DNA from: Treponema sp.
GTDB lineage: Bacteria; Spirochaetota; Spirochaetia; Treponematales; Breznakiellaceae
DNA: 6,933 bases
Direction: 5' to 3'
Assembly: GCA_020216655.1 (NCBI GenBank)
Contig: JAIWNU010000199.1
Location: 1-6,933 of the forward strand
Shown piece by piece: positions 1-4,800 of the stretch. Made by a program: the position numbers and the translations under genes. Each line of letters opens with the position of its first letter. Position 1 is the first letter of the stretch. The notes under the pieces are model-generated. The model saw only the letters and a list, made by a program, of their open reading frames with translations. It was not told the origin of the DNA and did not search any database.

Positions 1-1809
1 TAGAAAAGCATGGAGCTTATTCAGTTCTAATTCGTCCTTTGGATCTACCTGTTCATAATCTTCTGGATTGCTGAATATCAAAGGCAGTATTCCATAATTA
101 ATAAGGTTTGCTTTGTGAATACGAGCAAAGGATTTTACGAGCACTGCCTTGACCCCTAAATACATGGGCGCCAATGCTGCATGTTCCCGGGATGATCCCT
201 GGCCGTAATTGCTGCCTCCAACAATCACGCAACTGCCTGCTTCTTGTGCCCGTTTCCAGAATTCCGGATCCAGCCGGGTAAATACATATTTGGATATTTC
301 TGGAATATTGGAGCGCAGGGGTAATACCTTTGCCCCTGCGGGCATGATGTCATCGGTGCTGATATTATCTCCCGTTTTTAGAAGCACCGGGAGCCGCACT
401 GAATCGGCAATTGGTTCGGGGCGGGGGCAGGGTTTTATATTAGGACCCCGTTCTATAACTACCTCTTGTGCTTCTTTAAGCGGAAGCGGCGGAATGAGCA
501 TCCCATCCCCCGCAATAGCTATTCCTTCTCTTAAATAGCGGTCAAGGTTAGATTTCTCCATTTTAAACTGGTTGGGGTCGGTAATACAGCCGGTGAGAGC
601 TGCCGCAGCGGCAGTTTCCGGCGAACTGAGGTATACCTTTGCGTCTGCGGTCCCGGACCGGCCTTCGAAGTTCCGGTTAAAACTTCTTACACTTACGCCA
701 CCTGATTTAGGCGCAAAACCCATACCGATACAGGGGCCGCAGGCGCTTTCCAAAATACGAAAGCCCGCTCTAATGAGTTCTCCCAAAATACCAGCCTTTT
801 CAGCTGCTAAAAGGGTTGTCCTGCTTCCTGGTGCAATACCTGCTGAAACACGGGGATCGATGACTTTTCCTTTAACGAGAGAAGCAACAGCGGCAAGGTC
901 TTCCAAAGAAGAATTGGTACAGGATCCAATCACAACCTGGTCGACCGGGAGACCTGCAATCTGGGCTACCGGGACCACATTGTCCGGCGAGTGGGGTTGG
1001 GCAATCATGGGCTTAAGTTCATCAAGGTTAATTTCTATGATCTTATCATAGGATGCATTTGGATCTGCTTGGAGAGAAACCCATTGATTTCCCCGGCCTC
1101 TCATTTCAAGGAAAGCTTTTGTTTTTTCATCGGAAGGAAAAAGCGATGTGGTTGCCCCAAGTTCCGCGCCCATATTGCAGATGGTAGCCCGCTGGGTTAC
1201 CTGTAATGATGCAACTCCTTCGCCAAAATATTCATAAATATTACCTACTCCGCCTTTTACCGTTTCTCGGCGCAGCAGTTCAAGGATAATATCCTTAGCG
1301 GACGCAGCTCCCTTAAGACTGCCAGTCAGTTTTACACCGACTATTTTGGGCATGATTAAATGAAAGGCGCCTCCGCCCATTGCAACCGCTACATCAAGGC
1401 CCCCGGCTCCGATGGCAAGCATACCGAGGCCGCCGCCGGTAGGTGTGTGGGAATCAGAGCCCAACAGGGTTTTTCCTGGCAACCCAAAACGTTCTAAATG
1501 GACCTGGTGGCAAATACCGTTTCCAGGCCGGGAAAACCAGATGCCATAACGGGCTGCAACACTTTGCAGGTATCGATGGTCATCCATGTTTTTCCAGTCT
1601 TCCTGCAAGGTATTATGGTCCACATAGGATACAGAGACTTCTGTTTTAACTCGATCCAGCCCCATTGACTCGAACTGAAGGTATGCCATGGTACCTGTTG
1701 CATCCTGGGTCAATGTTTGATCTATTTTTATAGCAATTTCAGCGTTTTTTTCCATTTTTCCATCAACAAGATGTGCCTTGATGATTTTTTCAGCAACGGT
1801 TAAGCCCAT
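1..1809 (-). CDS. acn: Aconitate hydratase, short Aquifex-type (3' end cut by window edge)
   Basis: Cytosolic [4Fe-4S] enzyme that interconverts citrate and isocitrate via cis-aconitate, in the TCA cycle or the oxidative branch towards 2-oxoglutarate and glutamate. The 603 visible residues read open from ATG at 1809 to the left edge. Seen in order: substrate-site D119-S-H121 in a GSDSHTPTGG motif; first cluster cysteine C297 in VIGSCTNSS; the other two, C357 and C360, in ESACGPCIGMGF; swivel-domain D486-D487 in STDDIMPAG; and the S539-S540-R541-E catalytic loop in GQGSSREHAAL. All expected catalytic and cluster residues seen are present. The family is about 640-660 residues, so roughly 40-55 C-terminal residues are missing. 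It is much shorter than AcnA/AcnB (about 850-900), and the catalytic and swivel domains are fused, unlike LeuC/LeuD. The start is fixed by GAGGAG seven bases upstream. Homoaconitase or isopropylmalate dehydratase activity is less likely, because those families usually carry a different swivel motif. Confidence 0.95.
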   Translation of the reverse strand, partial: MGLTVAEKIIKAHLVDGKMEKNAEIAIKIDQTLTQDATGTMAYLQFESMGLDRVKTEVSVSYVDHNTLQEDWKNMDDHRYLQSVAARYGIWFSRPGNGICHQVHLERFGLPGKTLLGSDSHTPTGGGLGMLAIGAGGLDVAVAMGGGAFHLIMPKIVGVKLTGSLKGAASAKDIILELLRRETVKGGVGNIYEYFGEGVASLQVTQRATICNMGAELGATTSLFPSDEKTKAFLEMRGRGNQWVSLQADPNASYDKIIEINLDELKPMIAQPHSPDNVVPVAQIAGLPVDQVVIGSCTNSSLEDLAAVASLVKGKVIDPRVSAGIAPGSRTTLLAAEKAGILGELIRAGFRILESACGPCIGMGFAPKSGGVSVRSFNRNFEGRSGTADAKVYLSSPETAAAAALTGCITDPNQFKMEKSNLDRYLREGIAIAGDGMLIPPLPLKEAQEVVIERGPNIKPCPRPEPIADSVRLPVLLKTGDNISTDDIMPAGAKVLPLRSNIPEISKYVFTRLDPEFWKRAQEAGSCVIVGGSNYGQGSSREHAALAPMYLGVKAVLVKSFARIHKANLINYGILPLIFSNPEDYEQVDPKDELELNKLHAFL

Positions 1810-1816
1810 AATATAA

Positions 1817-1822
1817 CTCCTC
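1817..1822 (-). promoter_or_regulatory. Ribosome binding site of the aconitase gene
   Basis: On the minus strand this reads GAGGAG, within AGAGGAGTT, and ends seven bases before the ATG at 1809. It is a strong Shine-Dalgarno match and supports that start codon. Confidence 0.85.
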
Positions 1823-1831
1823 TAGCCTGAT

Positions 1832-1858
1832 ATTATAGACCAGAACCGCTTCTGTCCA
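1832..1858 (-). promoter_or_regulatory. Candidate sigma70 promoter of the aconitase gene
   Basis: On the minus strand a perfect -10 hexamer, TATAAT (1832-1837), is preceded by TGGACA (1853-1858; 5 of 6 against TTGACA). The spacer is 15 bp, shorter than the optimum of 17, which would make the promoter weak or activator-dependent. Transcription would start near 1825, giving a leader of only about 15 bases that just accommodates the RBS. The -10 is convincing; the -35 pairing is tentative. Confidence 0.5.
1841..1854. promoter_or_regulatory. Inverted repeat CAGAA-N4-TTCTG in the divergent promoter region
   Basis: Perfect 5-bp arms (1841-1845 and 1850-1854) flank CCGC. With a one-base slip the symmetry extends outward to GAC/GTC. 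The element fills the spacer between the candidate -35 and -10 of the aconitase gene, where a bound regulator would block or reshape the promoter. It also lies upstream of the divergent lipoprotein gene and could act on both. A repeat this short may arise by chance, and no regulator is identified. Confidence 0.35.
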
Positions 1859-1885
1859 TAGTTATATAAGAATTTGCGTTTCCCT

Positions 1886-1914
1886 TTGACGTTATACAAA
1901 GGAAATAGTAAAAT
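1886..1914 (+). promoter_or_regulatory. Promoter-like TTGACG / TAAAAT overlapping the lipoprotein start
   Basis: TTGACG (1886-1891) and TAAAAT (1909-1914) each match the sigma70 consensus at 5 of 6 positions with an ideal 17-bp spacer. The -10 overlaps the ATG at 1913, so transcription would begin near 1920-1922, at the second in-frame ATG (1922). If this promoter is real, the transcript is leaderless and translation starts at 1922. If not, the RBS at 1898-1903 is used with a start at 1913, from a promoter further upstream where I see only a weak TATAAG at 1865-1870. Confidence 0.4.
1898..1903 (+). promoter_or_regulatory. Ribosome binding site of the lipoprotein gene
   Basis: AAAGGA lies nine bases before the ATG at 1913. 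It favours that codon over the upstream in-frame TTG at 1874, which would add 13 residues ahead of the signal peptide. It competes with the leaderless-start reading from the overlapping promoter-like sequence. Confidence 0.6.
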
Positions 1915-2554
1915 GATACAAATGAATGCTTTACGAAATTGCATAGTATGCGTGCTATTGGGTCTAACAATCTCCTGTTCTATTAAGAATATTAAGAATA
2001 TTAAGAAGGAAAGTACATCTCAGACCGTTACTGAAAATAATAACACCTCAGCAATAAAACCTATTACGGTCCCCACCGTAGAAATGAAAAGCCTTGCCTC
2101 CGCGGAACCGGTGAACAAATCAATCTCAATAACTGCAGATTTAGCAATCCCCAATAAAAATGAAATACCGCGTCTGCCTAAAGACTTTTCAATAGGTGAC
2201 CTTGGACAGGGAAATGTTCCACTTCCGGTATATGATGCAGCGCGGGACTACTGTAACCGGCTTGTCTCTTCGCAATTTTCAAAGCAATTATTGAATTTTT
2301 TGCCTGTTCAAGAACAAGATAAAATTGCAGAAATGGTTAAAACAATAAATCCGCTCCAATATCGTATTGGCGGGGGAAGGCTGGAAGGGGAGGGCCGTTA
2401 TTCTTTTTTAATAAGGATTCTCGGCCAAAACACAGCTGCTTCAGGGGCAGTATATGTTCATCTGGTTGACTCCCTATGGATTGTCGATGACTTATTATTG
2501 GAAATAGATACCAAAACCGCATTTGATCCTTTGCAGTATAAATATTTCCTTTAG
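1913..2554 (+). CDS. Putative lipoprotein of unknown function
   Basis: A 213-residue exported protein. Residues 1-21 form a short basic N-region and a hydrophobic core (LLGLTI) ending at C22 in LTISC. This is a lax lipobox of the kind spirochaetes tolerate, so I infer cleavage before C22 and lipid anchoring. Residues 23-105 are low-complexity and rich in Ser, Thr, Asn and Pro, probably a flexible tether, and open with a triple Ile-Lys-Asn-type repeat. Residues 106-213 look globular (YDAARDYCNRLVSSQF...), ending in alternating strands with WIVDDLLLEI. That ending resembles NTF2-like or DUF-type lipoprotein folds, but I do not recognise the family. The start at 1913 has AAAGGA nine bases upstream; 1922 is an alternative. 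The next gene begins 20 bases downstream on the same strand, so the two are probably co-transcribed. Confidence 0.8.
   Translation: MIQMNALRNCIVCVLLGLTISCSIKNIKNIKKESTSQTVTENNNTSAIKPITVPTVEMKSLASAEPVNKSISITADLAIPNKNEIPRLPKDFSIGDLGQGNVPLPVYDAARDYCNRLVSSQFSKQLLNFLPVQEQDKIAEMVKTINPLQYRIGGGRLEGEGRYSFLIRILGQNTAASGAVYVHLVDSLWIVDDLLLEIDTKTAFDPLQYKYFL
1982..2008 (+). repeat. Three tandem 9-bp units in the lipoprotein gene
   Basis: Two exact copies of ATTAAGAAT and a third differing in its last base lie in frame just after the lipidation cysteine, encoding Ile-Lys-Asn, Ile-Lys-Asn and Ile-Lys-Lys. Unit-number change would lengthen or shorten the tether by three residues without a frameshift. Confidence 0.8.
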
Positions 2555-2562
2555 GAGTACAT

Positions 2563-2568
2563 AAGGAG
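2563..2568 (+). promoter_or_regulatory. Ribosome binding site of the PilZ/GAF gene
   Basis: AAGGAG lies six bases before the ATG at 2575 and supports that start. A second AGGAG (2553-2557) overlaps the stop codon of the upstream gene, consistent with coupled translation of the two genes. Confidence 0.8.
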
Positions 2569-2574
2569 CAGCCC

Positions 2575-3807
2575 ATGGCCACACCGATTAAAAGGATAGA
2601 AAAAGATTTTCTCCTTAAAGTTTTATTTGATGAACAGATACCGATTATGGTCTTTTATAATAAAAACGAATATACCGTGGTTGTTGAAAAGCCGCCCAAA
2701 CAGGAGCTATTGCTTAGGGCTAATAAAGCTATCCCTGGTTTAAAGATAGGACAAAAACTTTCATTGGTTTTTGATTACAGGGGTCAGGTTATTACTTTTT
2801 CCGCAAAGGTCTTATCTATAAAAGAGAATGCAATCACCACGGAAGCACCCGAGTTTTTGTATAAAAACCTTGATCGTTCCTATTCCCGGGTTCCAACCCC
2901 ATCAGATTTGGTGGTCCACCTTACTTTCCATGGAGATCGGTATAACCTTAATTTCCCAAAGATCCAGGAATATGAGCAGGATGATATAAATGTTTTGATG
3001 GATGAATTTGATCCAAAGGATATAAAACAACTTGTAAACCAGCTTGCATCATGGGCACAAGAGAATTCCTCTGGTTACAAGCTTGTCATGTTTAAGGAAA
3101 ATAAACCAAATACTTTAGAAGAAAAAATAATAGCCGAAACGGGCAAAGCCCTTTTCATTCCTTCAACTCAAACAGATCTTCCTAAAATAGATCCGTATCC
3201 TAAAAAGAAAATCATTACAGAAGATATATTTAAACGGTACCTTGAGAGTTCAGGGGTAGATAAAGTATATGTGGAAGATGCGCTCGCCCGATTTATTAAA
3301 TCTAAACGCGACGGCGGCATATATTCCGATGCATGGGTCCCTATTCTGTTTCAGGAATATGTGATTGGATACATACATCTTTGGATAGAAGCGGAAAATA
3401 AGCCTCCTTTCGATTTTAGCATCCTTGATACGCTGTATCAGTTTACAAAAGTCCTTGCCTTTTCACTCAAAGAACATGGATATTTTGAAAGAGGCAAGGT
3501 AAAGAAAGAATCCTTCCAAGGAAAAGTTGTGGATATCAGCGCTTCAGGTATGCTCTTTGCCTATCCGCATTCATCCCTCTCATCTGCCTTACTGGTAGAC
3601 TCCGAACTCGATGTAGATCTTATAACTCCAAAGCGTACGATAAAAACCAGTGCTAAAATTGTTCGACGTTATAATGATGCTTCGATGGGTTATTTTGGCT
3701 GCAGGTTTACCCTTATAGAACCAGAAGATTTGCGATTTCTTTTTGAATACATTTATGGCAGACCCTTTACCGATCAGGATGCATCATTTATTGCTGGAAA
3801 GGTATAA
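2575..3807 (+). CDS. PilZ-domain protein with YcgR-like N-domain and inserted GAF-like region
   Basis: A 410-residue protein with no signal peptide or membrane segment, probably a cytoplasmic c-di-GMP effector. Residues about 1-95 resemble the beta-rich YcgR/PilZN domain (LKIGQKLSLVFDYRG). R101-SYS-R105 then matches the RxxxR ligand motif that opens PilZ domains. The second PilZ motif, D320-I-S-A-S-G325, lies 215 residues later and is followed by typical PilZ strands (TSAKIVRR, GCRFTLIEPED) up to about residue 392. In ordinary PilZ domains the two motifs are only 20-30 residues apart. The intervening segment, about 130-303, ends like a GAF domain: VPILFQEYVIGYIHLW, a helix at FSILDTLYQF, then ending SLKEHGYFERG. 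I therefore read a PilZ domain split by a GAF-like sensor. The alternative is that R306-GKVK substitutes for RxxxR in a compact C-terminal PilZ, with a degenerate second Arg. It is the second gene of the pair with the lipoprotein and converges on the partner-switching operon. Confidence 0.8.
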   Translation: MATPIKRIEKDFLLKVLFDEQIPIMVFYNKNEYTVVVEKPPKQELLLRANKAIPGLKIGQKLSLVFDYRGQVITFSAKVLSIKENAITTEAPEFLYKNLDRSYSRVPTPSDLVVHLTFHGDRYNLNFPKIQEYEQDDINVLMDEFDPKDIKQLVNQLASWAQENSSGYKLVMFKENKPNTLEEKIIAETGKALFIPSTQTDLPKIDPYPKKKIITEDIFKRYLESSGVDKVYVEDALARFIKSKRDGGIYSDAWVPILFQEYVIGYIHLWIEAENKPPFDFSILDTLYQFTKVLAFSLKEHGYFERGKVKKESFQGKVVDISASGMLFAYPHSSLSSALLVDSELDVDLITPKRTIKTSAKIVRRYNDASMGYFGCRFTLIEPEDLRFLFEYIYGRPFTDQDASFIAGKV

Positions 3808-3842
3808 AAAAATAGGGATGTCCTTAACCTATTTGACATCCC
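3806..3842 (-). terminator. Intrinsic terminator of the minus-strand partner-switching operon
   Basis: GGGATGTC (3815-3822) pairs perfectly with GACATCCC (3835-3842) across a 12-base loop. Read on the minus strand, the hairpin is followed by a seven-T run (complement of A3806-A3812, with a T at 3813), about 25 bases past the ATPase stop. This is a good Rho-independent terminator for the minus strand. On the plus strand only a weak CTTAATAATAG tail follows, so termination of the PilZ/GAF transcript here is possible but less efficient. The T-run overlaps the stop codon of the convergent PilZ/GAF gene. Confidence 0.85.
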
Positions 3843-3866
3843 CTTAATAATAGCTGTAATAGTGTT

Positions 3867-4415
3867 TTATTCTTCGAGCGAAATCCCGTGGCGTCGTTTG
3901 GGGAACGTCTTTTTCATGGCGACCCCGTTTCGTTTATCGTTATAAACAAAACCGCCATTCCAATACTCAAGGGCTGCAAAGAGGGCATTTCCGCCGTCTA
4001 AATCATCGCTTTTCTCGGTTCGGAAGGATACATAGTTCCCCAGTTCTTCGAAATTCTGGGCATGTAGTAATTCAATTCGCTTACGATTGAATTCGTTCCA
4101 TTTTTCCAAATCCTTGAAACCTTCGCCTTCATCTTCAACAATCAGACGAGCTTCTTCGGGGCTAAAATAATACCAAACGCGGACCTTTTTGCTTATATCG
4201 CTGTGATTTCCATGTTTAACCGCATTTTTTATAATTTCGGAAATTTGCTGCTCAAGAAGGTTTAATTCCTTGATTTCAGGCGGTGCAGATTGGACGATCA
4301 GAAGGGTAAAATACCTAATTTGTCTGAAATCGGAAGGGAATTCCTTATAGAGCATGTTCGTTTTATCAAAAAGAGGGGATGAACCGTCAGCCTTAAGTTC
4401 CTTAATTTGTTCCAT
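3867..4415 (-). CDS. RsbW/SpoIIAB-like GHKL ATPase (anti-sigma factor/serine kinase family)
   Basis: A 182-residue HATPase_c_2-type protein, predicted to bind ATP and phosphorylate the STAS protein encoded just upstream while holding an output protein inactive. The N-box is E60-IIK-N64-AVKHGN: E60 aligns with the catalytic glutamate and N64 with the Mg-ATP asparagine. The G1 box is D95-EGEG99-F. The G2 region is weak: D140-GGNALF replaces the usual GxGL pattern. Residues 1-30 precede the fold and the C-terminus is basic (FPKRRHG), making it somewhat longer than RsbW or SpoIIAB (about 145-160). AAAGGA seven bases upstream supports the ATG at 4415. It is the last gene of the operon, 23 bases after the STAS stop, and is followed by a terminator. 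The target could be a sigma factor or another protein; none is encoded in the window. Confidence 0.88.
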   Translation of the reverse strand: MEQIKELKADGSSPLFDKTNMLYKEFPSDFRQIRYFTLLIVQSAPPEIKELNLLEQQISEIIKNAVKHGNHSDISKKVRVWYYFSPEEARLIVEDEGEGFKDLEKWNEFNRKRIELLHAQNFEELGNYVSFRTEKSDDLDGGNALFAALEYWNGGFVYNDKRNGVAMKKTFPKRRHGISLEE

Positions 4416-4422
4416 ATATCTG

Positions 4423-4428
4423 TCCTTT
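4423..4428 (-). promoter_or_regulatory. Ribosome binding site of the ATPase gene
   Basis: The minus strand reads AAAGGA, seven bases before the ATG at 4415, within the 23-base gap after the STAS stop codon. Confidence 0.75.
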
Positions 4429-4438
4429 TAGCGTGTTT

Positions 4439-4777
4439 TTAGCCTTCCATCTGTTTCAAAGCTTCTTCAAGATTTGAACTAATTGGGAAATAGCCCATCA
4501 GTTTAGTAAGCTCAATAACCTTTTTTACCGAACCGTGTATATTGGTAATTGTCAGCTTAAGGTTCATTTTTTTAATGGTAGAGCAAATATAGATAAGAGC
4601 TCCTATTCCGCTTGAATCGATATAATCGACTCCTTCCAGATTGATGATGAATTTAGCTACCTTTTTTTCAAGCATCTTCATGACAAGCTCTTTGAGCTTA
4701 TATGAATTGTACAGGTCCATTTCTCCCTGTACATCGATGATATACGTTTCATCGTTCTTTCTGATTTTAAGTTCCAT
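4439..4777 (-). CDS. STAS-domain anti-sigma factor antagonist (RsbV/SpoIIAA family)
   Basis: A 112-residue single STAS domain, the usual length for RsbV and SpoIIAA. The strand GEMDLYNS (residues 18-25) corresponds to the conserved G-E/D-D segment. The phosphorylation loop is YIDSSGIGAL. Aligned with B. subtilis SpoIIAA (DSSG, Ser58) and RsbV (DSTG, Ser56), the phosphoacceptor should be S55, the first serine after D54; S56 is the neighbour. By the family model the unphosphorylated protein binds the ATPase and releases its target, and phosphorylation by the ATPase resets it. The gene lies between phosphatase and ATPase genes with 23-base gaps on both sides, the layout of a partner-switching operon. 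GAGGGAG nine bases upstream supports the ATG at 4777. Confidence 0.94.
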   Translation of the reverse strand: MELKIRKNDETYIIDVQGEMDLYNSYKLKELVMKMLEKKVAKFIINLEGVDYIDSSGIGALIYICSTIKKMNLKLTITNIHGSVKKVIELTKLMGYFPISSNLEEALKQMEG

Positions 4778-4786
4778 AAATACCTA

Positions 4787-4793
4787 CTCCCTC
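4787..4793 (-). promoter_or_regulatory. Ribosome binding site of the STAS gene
   Basis: The minus strand reads GAGGGAG, nine bases before the ATG at 4777 and just after the phosphatase stop codon at 4801-4803. Confidence 0.75.
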
Positions 4794-4800
4794 GAAGTTA

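Noticed and set aside
572..1051. 159-residue plus-strand open frame
   Set aside because: It lies wholly antisense to the aconitase gene, whose catalytic motifs are unambiguous. Its protein is low-complexity (Ala/Ser/Pro-rich), it has no good RBS, and it matches no family I recognise. The plus-strand frame at 209-538 is rejected for the same reason.
1874..1912. Longer N-terminus for the lipoprotein starting at TTG 1874
   Set aside because: It would add 13 residues ahead of an already complete signal peptide and lacks an RBS; ATG 1913 has AAAGGA at suitable spacing.
2337..2582. 81-residue minus-strand frame opposite the lipoprotein 3' end
   Set aside because: It is antisense to the lipoprotein gene and the following RBS, with no RBS of its own and no recognisable features.
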